Assembly: GCA_034769895.1 (NCBI GenBank)
Contig: CM068367.1
Span: 710,358,196-710,422,195 of the forward strand
Origin: Magicicada septendecula
Lineage: Eukaryota; Arthropoda; Insecta; Hemiptera; Cicadidae
Direction of reading: 5' to 3'
Length of the DNA stretch: 64,000 nt
In this document: piece by piece, positions 10,644 through 23,199 of the stretch
Position numbering within the stretch: the stretch's first letter is position 1
How the letters are laid out: each line of letters begins with the position of its first letter
Translations under genes and position numbers: made by a program
Notes under the pieces: model-generated
Told to the model about the DNA's origin: nothing
Databases searched by the model: none
Seen by the model: only the letters and a program-made list of their open reading frames with translations

Positions 10644-13600
10644 TTGTTTATAATGTCAAAGAAGCTTAGTGGCGCGGAGTACCGTAAACGGAAGAAAGAT
10701 AAAGACGAAGCCGAACAAAGTTTGTTGAAAAATGTTAAAAAAGTTTCCGCATATTTTAAGTCTGCTCAGAGTAGTTCGTCTGTCACAAAAGATCCTGAAG
10801 AACCAGCAGAAGGTACAGCAGCATCTCCTTCTGTGTTATTAACGGAAAACCCCGACTACTTCTAACGAAGAGGTAAGTTACTACACCTAAACATACTACA
10901 AGGACCGTTAAGTATTTATTAACTCTATTTCAGAATAAAATAAGAAAAATACTGATCGTGAGAAACGGACTAGTGATATGCGAAAAAGACGACAGGGCGA
11001 TCCGTCGGCCCGTCGCAGCGCTTACATTATCGTTGTAAATAACATCATAAAAGTCGCTCAAAATGCGTCTGAATGACTTATTACGATAGATAAAACATCC
11101 AGTTCTTAATTTCATATAATACAGTATTTATTTGGCAACTTATAGTACTGTATTTCCAAAGATTGTGTCATTGTTGTTTACTTCTTATTACTCTCCGGCG
11201 GCCAGCTGTTGTTTACCGACAGAGTTTGTTGTTGTTTGAGATTGTGTTTTGCCATTTGTATTTTGCTTTGTTTTTATAGTAGGCCTATATTGTTTGTAAA
11301 TAATTTAGTGCGTAATTTTGAGTAGTAATTAATTTAGACCTTGAATAATGCGATCGTAAATGGCGATAACAACTTTTACTTGTAGTCAAAGAAGGGTTAA
11401 AATTAACTTAAAACAGCTGATCATTTTATTCTGATAATTATTTTTTATTATTTTTAATAAAGCCAATGTCCTTTCTGTTAAAACCAAAAATGTTTACAAT
11501 TATATTGTTTAGGGAGGAACAGTTTTCTGTTTTATAACTATTTTATAACTAAAACAAGTTTAATATCAGAGCATTGAAGAAATTCATTTTTTTGTTGGAA
11601 AATATATGGATTTCGTATTTAAGTATTATATATATATAACTTTCTGAATAAATCTTAAAGTCACTAAAGGAGATTGATAAAAATGTTGTTTCATAATCAG
11701 TTAATCCTACTGATAGTTTCATTTTATCAAAATAAAATAAATCTTCGTATAACTGCAAGTGGTTTTACTATTTTTAAATTGAGATAACGATTACTTCGGT
11801 TTTGAGAAGAATTGAAACGGAATGTGAATATAGCGAAGAAGAAGACCTTCAAGCTGTATGGTCTGACACAGGGGACCAGAATGAAAATGACGATATGACA
11901 GAAGTTTTTGTGGTATGCATTGATATGCGGATATGCACTTTCACAAGTTAAAATACGAGTATAAATCATAATTTAAAAACTTGGGTTTATTTCAAATAAA
12001 TTTTTTATTTATTGGTCTTTAGATATTTTTTAAATTGTTATTTCTTATTTCTGACTATGATGACTTTTTTTTTATCAGTGATTTTTGCAATGAAAAAATC
12101 ATAACTATTAATTAATAAAATCCATTATTTTTCTCTTTTTGTATCTAAAATATATAAAATAGGATGTTGTTTGGAACAATAAAAGATTTTTTATAAGTTA
12201 AAACCATGTCAGCTGACTGTTGCCATAAACTTAGTTCTTTAAACTAGCTAATAATTCAGTGTCCATAAATAAATTAATCAATTAATCTGGCGGCAGCTTT
12301 ACACATTTTGGTTAATTGATAATAACTGCGAATCTTGTCTATGTGTAATCAACATTAACTGCAACTGATATGGTAGGTACAAAAACAAATTTCATGATTT
12401 TTTTAGGAATCTGGATCTGATGGTGATGACAAACAATCTGCTACTTATGACGACCCTGGAGCTTGGCCGGAAAGTTTGACTGAGAGCGACCGCCAAGTGA
12501 TTGTTACCCGCGGACCTGTTCAAGTCACGAATATAGATATAGACTTCCCCTCCAACGACGACGGACGTCGGTTTTCAACTGCCAGTTACGAAAGAAAACT
12601 TGGAAATGGTGAGGTAGTTAATAGAAGTTGGCTTATATACTCGGTGATAAAAAATCCAATATTTTGTTTTTGTTGCCAATTATTCAGCTCAGTAAAAATG
12701 TCCCTGACATCAGCAGCTGGCTACTCAGATTGGGGCCATATGTACCAACTGCTTTCAGAGCATGAAAAATCGCCGGCCCATATGAAGGCATTTCAAACAT
12801 GGATGGAATTAAGTAACCGATTGCGCTGTGAGAAAACGATCGATGCTGAAAACCAAAGGATAATTCGAAAACAAGCTGAACGATGGAGGGTGGTTTTGAA
12901 ACGTTTAGTGTATATCATTCAATTCCTTGGATCTCAAAACTTAGCTTTCCGAGGTAAATCAGATAAGATTTTTATGAGGAATAATGGGAATTTCCTAAAA
13001 TTAGTAGAATATATATCAAAGTTAGACGTTATATTGCCTGATCATTTGGGCAAGATAATGACTAAAGAAACTCATGTTCACTATCTTGGGAAAACCATCC
13101 AAAACGAGCTAATTAGTTTGCTCTCAAACTCTATTAGGACGAAGATTTTGTTTGACCTGAAAGAAGCAACTTATTACTCGATCACTGTAGACTGCACCCC
13201 TAACATTAGCCATGTCGAACAACTTACTTTGGTTGTAAGGTTTATTAAATGTGCTGCTGGCGAAAACCCCATGATAAAAGAACACTTTTTAGGCTTTTTA
13301 CCTCTTGATGAGACCACTGGGAAAGCCTTAACGGATTGTGTTGTAAATAAACTTAAGGAACTGCAGATTCCCATAGAAAGTATGAGGGGGCAAGGCTATG
13401 ATAATGGAGCCAACATGAAAGGAAAACATGTTGGCGTCCAAAAAAGGATAATCGATATAAACCCCAGAGCTTTCTTTGTACTATGCAGCGCACATTCTGT
13501 GAACCTCGTTGTAAATGATGCTGCTTTATCTTGTGTTGAGGCAATTTCGTTTTTTGGTACCATACAGGAAACACAACTTTTTTGCTGGATTGCCACATCG

Positions 13601-14676
13601 CTGGAATGTCCTTAAAAGTCACGTAACAAGTTTGACTGCCAAGTCTTTAAGCCAAACAAGGTGGGAGAGCCGGATTGAGGCCATAAATCCTTTCCGATAC
13701 CAACTAGGAGAACTGTATGATGCCCTATTTGAGTTGTCTCAGGACCCGAGATTAGATGCCTTCGGCAAGAACAATGCCTTGAGTCTTGCAAAAAAGCTCA
13801 AGTCATACTCGTTCATTTGCTGCCTGGTGCTATAGCACTTAATCCTTTTTAGGATTAATTTAATAATTAAATTTTACAGGAACAACAGGTAAACATCACT
13901 AGGGCTGTTGAATTGATTGTTAAGGTAAAATCCTATTTCAGCGAAATCAGAACAAGCGAAGGACTAGAAAGAATGTTAGTTGACGCCAGAGAACTAGCAG
14001 AGACAATGGAAGTCGACCCTACATTTGGTCAGGAAAGCCAGGTACGTCCACGGAGGGTGAAAAAACAATTTGATTATGAGTCGTGTATTGAGAAAGAATG
14101 TGTATTTTTATATTCTCGATCAATCAATCTCATCGTTGAACGAGAGATTTGAGCAACTTGTAAAATATAACGATATGTTCAAATTTTGTACAGACCGACC
14201 GAATATGAGGGAGATGAGCTGTTGCTGTTGAAACACTGTAAGGATTTACAGCTCTCCTTAAGCGATGGTGAGCGCAGTGATTTGGATGGTATGCAGTTGT
14301 TCCAAGAACTGGAGATTTTCAAGACGATTTTACCGGAAGAAGAAAAAAAGAAGATTAAAAGTCCCTTAGATATGCTGTGTTACATATCCTTGAATAGATT
14401 CATTGAAACTTCCCAAATGTAACTATAGCGCTGCGAATCCTGTTGACTCTGCCAGTGACTGTCGCTCCTGGAGAAAGATCGTTCTCTAAACTTAAAATTA
14501 TCAAAAACTATTTGAGGTCTACGATGTCCCAAGAGCGCTTGGTTGGTTTGGCAACGATGTCAATTGAAGTCCTTAATCATTTAGACGTTAATTCAATTGT
14601 GTCAGAGTTTGCTGAAAAAAGGCAAGAAGAGTACATCTCTGAAAAAACTAGTATAAGAATAACAGCTGTTCAGTAA
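10644..14676 (+). pseudogene. ZMYM1-like hAT transposase pseudogene with introns kept
   Basis: Exon 1 (10644 to about 10870) starts MSKKLSGAEYRKRKKDK and ends at a donor-like GTAAGT; its last codons are out of frame. Exon 2 (about 11807-11912) encodes an acidic stretch ending at GTATGC. Exon 3 starts at 12407 after TTTTTTTAG and encodes DDPGAWPESLTESDRQ. It continues through a TTF-type zinc finger (CFCC, then His residues near 12760-12780) and a DUF4371-like RNase H fold with VDCTPN (first Asp) and GQGYDNGANMKG (second Asp). The C-terminal hAT dimerisation region (LTLPVTVAPGERSFSKLKII) is at 14435-14500. The frame is broken near 13570, 13835 (stop where a Trp is expected), 13875, 14150 and 14425, so the gene is dead. 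The family is multi-domain and about 700-800 aa when whole. It sits inside the satellite DNA and probably belongs to the transposon whose right end lies at 15512. Confidence 0.85.
10871..12406 (+). other. Introns of the hAT pseudogene
   Basis: Very AT-rich non-coding sequence on both sides of the small acidic exon 2. The boundaries are marked by GTAAGT at 10871, an acceptor in the 11780-11806 region, GTATGC at 11913 and a T-rich tract ending TAG at 12406. No other gene is visible in it. Confidence 0.5.
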
Positions 14677-15512
14677 CATATAAGTAATCTTAAGAATTGC
14701 TGATCTCTTTTTAAGATTCGTGTAAGCACCATTGCGATTAAAGAAATTCTTATGTATAACTTAAAGCCTATTGTAAATATAACATTTTTTTTATTCAAAC
14801 TATATCAATTGATTTGATGAATATAGTAGAGTTTAAAATCAAATCATAATAAGTAAAGTTAAGAATTTTAAACTTTGAGTAAACTATTATTCTAATAAAC
14901 TTAATACTTATGGTACATTTTGTACATTAATATGTACTTTTAAGTTTGTATATTTATAATACTCAGTCACCTCATAATAATATGCACAATGGTTCATTTT
15001 GTAAATTAGTATGTAGCCTACTTTTATAAGTAGTCAATCATGTATTTTATTTAATCATAAGACATTATAAGAAAGATAAAAACATTTGCAGTATATTGTA
15101 CAATACACTTATAATAATTTTAATGAGAGTTGGTTAATTATTGTTAACTTTCCAATTTTAAGTTCCATAAAAGGCCAATATTAATACGGTTGATAAATTT
15201 GAGTTGGACAAAGTATTTACTATTTCCAACAGTAATTCTAATTACAATGCATTTAATTTTAAGGATATAAAATTTTATTCAAACCAATCTTAAGTTTAAC
15301 CAGCTGAAAATCTTGAGTAATTTGGGCCTGATGATACTCTATTGGGTTGCGTTGGTGGTTCTCATAGTGAAACATAAACAATGCCGCATCACGTCTCAGA
15401 CATACACCTTTACCATTATAAGATTGGAGGAGGGGTTAGGGGAGGGGGAATATAGGTGGTAGGGGCGGCATATGGGTAGGGGGTGGCAAATTAGGACTTT
15501 GCACGGCCGCTG
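14677..15512 (+). mobile_element. 3' flank and right terminus of the hAT transposon
   Basis: The stretch after the transposase is non-coding and AT-rich up to about 15420, then abruptly G-rich (15422-15490). It ends in GCACGGCCGCTG at 15501-15512, whose reverse complement, CAGCGGCCGTGC, fits a hAT-type terminus (CAG-GGC start). Satellite resumes directly after it, and AAAAACCA (15513-15520) could be the 8-bp target copy. The partner terminus on the left was not found, so the boundary rests on one end only. Confidence 0.45.
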
Positions 15513-16028
15513 AAAAACCATCTTCGAAATGAAATATTTCCATAGAATCTACTTCTTTCTATTGCTTCAGCCTTAACCACAGTACTGTGGTCACTAACGT
15601 CTACCACCTCACGTTTTCGCACTTGATTTTCACTGATGATGGCAGTCGATGGCATTGCCGAAAAGTCTGGTTTTGCAGAAAACATTGGACTACGGCTAAA
15701 CAGCCCGCGAAGGAATTTTAACAAAGAACTACTTCTTTGTTGCCGATAACTTAGTACACATAAAAAATTCTTCCCTCCCCCTTCAACTATAATTTTCATT
15801 AATAGAAAATTACCCCCACCTCGTTCACCTAACCTCTTCTATTAGAGATATTTCATCTACTTTCTACAGTGGATTATTTTGAGCTTCTTATCAGGATACT
15901 TTATTTATCAAAATTAAGTACTTTACTCATGTTAAAACATAAAATGTTACAGGTAAACTACCCCTTTCTCGAAAAACCGATCTTCAACAACATCAATAGA
16001 CATTCAGTCCTCTACAATGTTTCAATAC

Positions 16029-18570
16029 GCGGCTGTTATCGTTTGCCATAGAAAAAAAATCTACAGACACACACACACACACTTTTCGAAAATATCGGTA
16101 TGGAGAACCATACATGACTTCCATGTTCTAAGATTTATATTTAAAATCATTTACGAACTGAAATGTTTCCATAGAAACTACTTCTTTCCACTTATTGCTT
16201 CAGACTTAACCACAGTACTGTGGTCACTAATGTATACCACCACACGTTATCGCACTCGATTTTTACTGATGATGGCAGTCGACGGCACTGCAGAAACGTC
16301 TGGTTTTGCAGAAAACATTGGACTATGGCCAAATAGCCCGGGAAGGAATTTTAATAGCAAAATACTACTTTGTTACCGATAACGTAGTACACATATAAAA
16401 ATTATCCCCTCCCCGTACAACTATAATTTTCATTTATAGAAAATTACGCCCACCCCGTTCAACTAGCCTCTTCATTTATAGATATTTCATCTATGTTTCT
16501 ACAGTGGATTATTAAGCTCTTCTTATCAGGATACTTTTTTTATCATAATCAAGTTCTTTACTCTTGATACAACAAAAAATATTTCCGGTAAACTACCCCT
16601 TTCCCTTAACCGATCTTCACCAAAATCAATAGGCCTTGAGATCTTTAAAACTTAGGGACGTATGCAAAACCTTATTTGATTATGTTTGTATTTATGGCAG
16701 TTATCGTTCGTCATAAAAAAATTAAACATGTTATCACATAAACGTTGCTGGTAAACTACCCCTATCTCTTAACTCATCTTCACCAAAATCAGTAGGTCTT
16801 GAGCCCTCTATAATTCAGGGATGCATGCAAAATATTATTTGATTCCATTTGAATGTGCGGGAGTTATCGTTCGTCATAGAAATAATTACTCTTGTTAAAA
16901 CATTAAAGGTGGCTGGTAAACAACCCCTTTCCCTTACCCGATCTTCACCAAAATTAAAAGACCTTCCGTACTTTGCAATTCAGGAAAGTATGCAAAAACC
17001 TATTTGATTCTGTTCGAATTTGCGGCTGCTATCGTTTGCCAAAAAAATTACCCTTGATAAAAAAACATTCCTGGTAAACTACCCTTTTCCCTTAACCGAT
17101 CTTCACCAAAAACAAGAGATCTTGAGTACTCTATAATGCAGGGCTGTATGCAAAAAATTATTTGATTCTGTTTGAATTTGCGACTCTTATCGTTTGCCAT
17201 AGAAAATCCCCTTGTTGAAATATAAAATGTTGCTGGTAAACTATCCGTTTCCCTTAACCAATCTTCACCAAAGACAATAGGTCTTGAGTACTTTACAAAT
17301 CAGGACTGTATGCAAAAAATTATTTAATTCTGTTTCAATACGCGGCTGTTATCGTTTGCCATAGAAAAAAAATCTACACACACACACACACTTTTCGAAA
17401 ATATCGGTATGGAGAACCATACATGACTTCCATGTTCTAAGATTTATATTTAAAATCATTTACGAACTGAAATGTTTCCATAGAAACTACTTCTTTCCAC
17501 TTATTGCTTCAGACTTAACCACAGTACTGTGGTCACTAATGTATACCACCACACGTTATCGCACTCGATTTTCACTGATGATGGCAGTCGACGGCACTGC
17601 AGAAATGTCTGGTTTTGCAGAAAACATTGGACTATGGCCAAATAGCCCGGGAAGGAATTTTAATAGCAAAATACTACTTTGTTACCGATAACGTAGTACA
17701 CATATAAAAATTATCCCCTCCCCGTACAACTATAATTTTCATTTATAGAAAATTACGCCCACCCCGTTCAACTAGCCTCTTCATTTATAGATATTTCATC
17801 TATGTTTCTACAGTGGATTATTAAGCTCTTCTTATCAGGATACTTTTTTTATCATAATCAAGTTCTTTACTCTTGATACAACAAAAAATATTTCTGGTAA
17901 ACTACCCCTTTCCCTTAACCGATCTTCACCAAAATCAATAGGCCTTGAGATCTTTAAAATTTAGGGACGTATGCAAAACCTTATTTGATTATGTTTGTAT
18001 TTATGGCAGTTATTGTTCCTCATAAAAAAAATTAAACATGTTATCACATAAACGTTGCTGGTAAACTACCCCTATCTCTTAACTCATCTTCACCAAAATC
18101 AGTAGGTCTTGAGCTCTCTATAATTCAGGGATGCATGCAAAATATTATTTGATTCTATTTGAATGTGCGGGAGTTATCGTTCGTCATAGAAACAATTACT
18201 CTTGTTAAAACATTAAAGGTGGCTGGTAAACAACCCCTTTCCCTTACCCGATCTTCACCAAAATTAAAAGACCTTCCGTACTTTGCAATTTAGAAAAGTA
18301 TGCAAAAACCTATTTGATTCTGTTTGAATTTGCGGTTGCTATCGTTTGCCAAAAAAATTACCCTTGATAAAAAAACGTTCCTGGTAAACTACCCCTTTCC
18401 CTTAACCGATCTTCACCAAAACAAGAGATCTTGAGTACTCTATAATTCAGGGCTGTATGCAAAAAATTATTTGATTCTGTTTGAATTTGCGGCTCTTATC
18501 GTTTGCCATAGAAAATCCCCTTGTTAAAATATAAAATGTTGCTGGTAAACTATCCGTTTCCCTTAACCGA
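16029..18570 (+). repeat. 1.3-kb tandem duplication inside array B
   Basis: The segment from about 16029 repeats from 17342 with an offset of about 1311-1313 bp, including the CACACA run, the whole palindrome block and the following four or five monomers. The two copies differ at only scattered bases by eye, so this is a recent step in the growth of the array. The unit mixes block types, showing that segments larger than the monomer are being amplified. Confidence 0.8.
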
Positions 18571-21500
18571 GCTTTACCAAAGCCAACAGGCCTTCAGTCT
18601 TTTACAATTGAGGAACGTATGCAAAAAGATATTTGATTCTGTTTGAATGTGCGGCAGTTATCGTTAGTCAAAAAAAATTACTGTTGTTAAAACATAAAAT
18701 GTTGCTGGTAAACTACCCCTTACCCTTACCCGATCTTCACCGAAATCAACAAACATTGAGATCCCTACAATTGAGGGCAGTATGCTAATAATTATTTGAT
18801 TCTGTTTGAATATGCAGGTGTTATCGTTTGCCATATATAATACCATTGTTAAAACAAAAAACGTTGCATGTAAACTACTCCTTTCCCTCATCCGATCCAC
18901 ACAGAAACAACAGCTCTTGAGAACTATACAATTCAGAGTTGTATACAAAAAATTGTTTGATTATGTTTGAATTAGCGGCTGTTATCGTTTGCCATAGAAA
19001 ATACCCTTGTTAAAACATAAAACGTTGCTGGTAAACTACCCCTTTCCCTTAACCGATCTTCACCAAAAACAATGGGTATTGAGAACTCTGCAATTTAGGG
19101 CCGAGTGCTAAATATTATTTGTTTGTGTTTGAATTTCTGGCTGTTATTATTTGCCATATAACAAATTACCCTTGATTAAAAAAAAAACGTTGCCGGTAAA
19201 CTACCCCTTTCCCTTAACCGATCTTCACCAAAAACAATAGGTCTTGAGTACTCTACAAATCAGGACAGTATGCAAAAAAGTATTTGATTCCGTTTTAATT
19301 TGCAGCTGTTATCGTTTGCCATAAAAAAATCTACAGACACACACACAGAGATACAGACACTTTTCTAAAACTGACTTTTTTTCATATTTTGAGTGTAGTA
19401 CAAGCAGAATCTGCAATAATCTTGAACACGACTTTTATTCCATCACCATACTTCCATTTCCTTAAGGAACATGGAAGTAAAATGACTCTTTTTGATGTTT
19501 TGAGTGTAGTACAATCAGAATCTGCAATAATCTCGAACTCAATTTTTTTTTGCCATCACCATACTTGCATTTCATTAAGGAACATGGAAGTAAAAATTAC
19601 CCTTGATAAAAAAGCGATACTGGTAAACTACCCCTTTCCCTTAACCGATCTTCACCAAAAACAATTGGTCTTGAGTACTCTACAAATCAGGTACGTATGC
19701 AAAAAATCATTTGAATCTGTGTGAATTTGCGGTTGTTATCGTTTGCCATAAAAAATACCCTTGTAAAACACGAAACGTTCTGGTAAACTACGGTACCCCT
19801 TCCCCTTAACCGATCTTCACCAAAAACAATAGGTCTTGAGAACTCTACAATTTAGAGCTATAAGCAAATAAGCATTTGATTCTGTTTGAATTTGCGGCTG
19901 TTATCGTTTGTCATAGAAAATACCCTTGTTAAAACATAAAACGTTGCTGGTAAACTACCCCTTTCCCTTAACCGATTTTCACCAAAAACAATAGGTCTTG
20001 AGAACTCTACAATTCAGGTCTGTATGCAGGAAATGAAATGTTTCCATAGAAACTACGACTTTCCACTTATTGCTTCAGCCTTAACCACAGTATTGAGGTC
20101 ATTAACATATACCACCACACGTTATCGCACTCGATTTTCACTGATGATGGCAGTCGACGGCACTGCTGAAACGTCTGGTTTTGCAGAAAACATTGGACTA
20201 TGGCCAAACAGCCCGGGAAGGAATTTTAACAACAAACTACTACTTTGTTGCCGATAACGTAGTACACATATAAAAATTATCCCCTCCCCCATCAACTTTA
20301 ATTTTCGTTTATAGAAAATTACCCCCACCCGGTTCAACTAGCCTCTTCATTTATAGATATTTCATTTACGTTTCTACAGTGGATTATTAAGATATTCTTA
20401 TCAGGACACTTTATTTATCAAAATTAAGTACTTTACTCTTGTTACAACACCAAATATTTCCGGTAAACTTCCACTTTCCCTTAACCGATCTTCAACAAAA
20501 TCAACAGGCCTTAACGTCTTTACAATTAAGGAAAGCATGCAAAAAAGCATTTGATTCGTTTTGAATTTACGGCAGTTATCGTTCGTAAAAAAAATTACCC
20601 TTGTTAAAACATAAAACGTTGCTGGTAAACTACCCCTTTCCCATAACCGATATTCGACAAAATCAACAGACCTTGAGTTCTGTATAAATCAAAAAGGTTT
20701 GCAAAAAAGTAGTTGATTCTGTTTGAATTTACGGCAGTTATAGTTTGCCATAGAAGAAAATTACCCTTGATAAAAAAAATGTTGCTGGTAAACTATCCCT
20801 TTCCCTTTACCGATCTTCACCAAAAACAATAGGTCATGAGTACTCTACAAATCAGGGCTGTATACAAATAATTATTTGAATCTGTTTGAATTTGCGGCTG
20901 TTATCGTTTGCCATATAAAATACTCTTTTAAAACATAAAACGTGGCAGGTAAACTACCCCTTTCCCTTAACCGATCTTCACCAAAAACAATAAGACCTGA
21001 GAACTCTACAATTCAGGGCTGCGTGCAAGAAATTATTTGATTCTGTTTGAATTTGCGGCTGTTATCGTTTGCCATAGAAAATACCCTTGTTAAAAGATAA
21101 AACGTTGCAGGTAAACTACCCCTTTCCCTTAACCGATCTTAACCAAAAACAATAGGCCTTGAGAACTCTGTCGTTCAGGGCTGTATGCAAAAAATTATTT
21201 TATTCTGTATGAATTTACGGCTGTTATCGTTTGCCATAGTCAAAAATTACCCTTGTTTAAAAACAAACCGTTGCTGGTAAACTACCCCTTTCCCTTAACC
21301 GATCTTCACTAAAAACAATAGGTCTTGAGTACTCTACAAATCAGAGCTGTATGCAAAAAATTATTTGATTCTGTTTGAATTTGCGACTGTTATCGTTTGC
21401 CATAGAAAAAAATCTAAGATAGATAGACAGATAGACACACAGACACTTTTCGGAAAATGACTTTTTTTCATGTTTTGAGTGTAGTACAATCAGAATCTGC

Positions 21501-22027
21501 AATAATCTCGAATACGATTTTTTTGCCATCACCATACTTCCATTTCCTTAAGGAACATGGAAGTAATAAAATATCTGTATGGAGAACAAAAACATGAATT
21601 ATGTTTAATGCAAATGTAATTATGTAATTAATGTAAAATTATGTAATAATGCAAAAACTTATTTGTTTATGTTTGTATTTACGGCAGTTATCGTTCGTTA
21701 TAGAAAAAATTACCCTTTATCACATAAAACATTGCAGGTAAACTACACCTTTCTCTTAACTGATCTTCACCAAAATCAATAGGTCTTGAGTCCTCTACAA
21801 TTCAGTAATGCATGCAAAACATCATTTGATTCTGTTTGAATGTGCGGCAGTTATCGTTCTTCAAGTAAAACGTCTTGATACAACATAAAATGGTGCCAGT
21901 AAACTACCCCTTTCCCTTAACCGATCTTCGCCAAAATCAACAGACATTGAGTTCTCTATAGCTCAGGAAGGTATGCAAAACATTGTTTGATTCTGATTGA
22001 ATTTACAGCAGTTATAATTCGTCATAG

Positions 22028-22240
22028 ATTATGCAATAAAATAATGGATAAACATTAGGTTATATATTATACATTACATAGATTATACATATAGATTATA
22101 TATTATACATAGATTATACATTAATGGATATACAATTTTAATAAATGACGAGTGAAAATCACTAAAACTATTTTATTGTTGTATTTTTTTAATATGATTT
22201 ACAATGGATTTTCACCAAGTAAAGGCATCAAGCATTAATT
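22028..22240. mobile_element. 213-bp AT-rich insertion in satellite, 11-bp direct repeats
   Basis: The satellite is interrupted by sequence unlike the monomer, flanked by ATTCGTCATAG at 22017-22027 and 22241-22251, the signature of a target duplication. The left part is a simple repeat built on TATACATAGATTA; the right part holds GTGAAAATCAC and GGATTTTCACC. I do not recognise the family. A short non-autonomous retroelement tail with a simple-repeat end, inserted in reverse, would fit. No coding capacity. Confidence 0.45.
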
Positions 22241-23199
22241 ATTCGTCATAGAAAAAATTACCCATTTTAAAATATAAAACGTTCCTGGTAAACTACCCCT
22301 TTCCCTAAACTGATCTTCAACAAAAACAATAGGTCTTGAGAACTCTACTGTTCAGAGTTGCATGCAAAAAATTATTTGATTATGTTTGAATTTGCAGCTG
22401 TTATCGTTTGCCATAAGAAATACCCTTGTTAAAACATAAAACATTGACAGTAAGCTACCCCTTTCCCGTAACCGATCTTCACCAAAAACAATAGGTCATG
22501 AGAACTCTACAATTTAGGGCTGTATGCAAAACATTATTTGATTCTGTTTGAATTTGCGGCTGTTATCGTTTGCCATAGAAAAAAAACCTCGACACTGTCA
22601 GACACACACACAGACACTTTTCAAAAAATATCTTATTTTCATGTTTTGAGGGTAGTACAATCAGAATCTGCAATAATCTCGAACACGATTTTTGTTGCCA
22701 TCACCATACTTCCATTTCCTTATGGAACATGGAAGTAAAAATTACTCTTGTTAAAACATAAAACATTGCTGGTAAACTACCCCTTTCCCTTAACCGATCT
22801 TCACCAAAAACAATAGGTCTTGAGAACTCTACAATTCAGGGCTGTATGCAAAAAATTATTTGATTCTGTTTGAATTTGCCACTCTTATCGTTTGCCATCG
22901 AAAAAAAATTACAGATAGACACACAGACACACAGATAGACAGACAGACACACACACAGACACTTTTGGAAAAATGACTTTTTTTTCATGTTTTGAGGGTA
23001 ATACAATCAGAATCTGCAATTATCTCGAACACGATTTTTTTTGCAATCACCATTTCCTTATGGAACATGGAAGTAATAAAATATCTGTATGGAGAACCAT
23101 ACATGACTTCCATGTTCTAAGATTTATATTTAAAATCATTTATGAAATGAAATGTTTCCATAGAAACTACTTCTTTCCACTTATTGTTTCAGCCTTAAC

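Larger units (their letters stand above)
15513..23199 (+). repeat. Satellite array B (same family as array A)
   Basis: The monomers, microsatellite/hairpin blocks and palindrome blocks are those of array A, in the same orientation. Points at 20878, 21039 and 21201 are 161-162 bp apart. The array stops inside a palindrome block: at 23199 the expected CAGTACTG is replaced after CAGTA by unrelated sequence. Arrays A and B are probably one array split by the Penelope-like and hAT insertions between 10014 and 15512. An AT-rich degenerate patch lies at 21560-21660. Confidence 0.9.

Noticed and set aside
15421-15490. CRISPR-like or telomeric repeat reading of the G-rich tract
   Set aside because: Units are irregular, with no spacers and no constant period; it is better read as the subterminal region of the hAT element.
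1-23199. A CENP-B box in the satellite monomer, suggested by the nearby CENP-B-like pogo transposase
   Set aside because: I could not find the TTCG...CGGG spacing in the monomer; proximity alone is not evidence.
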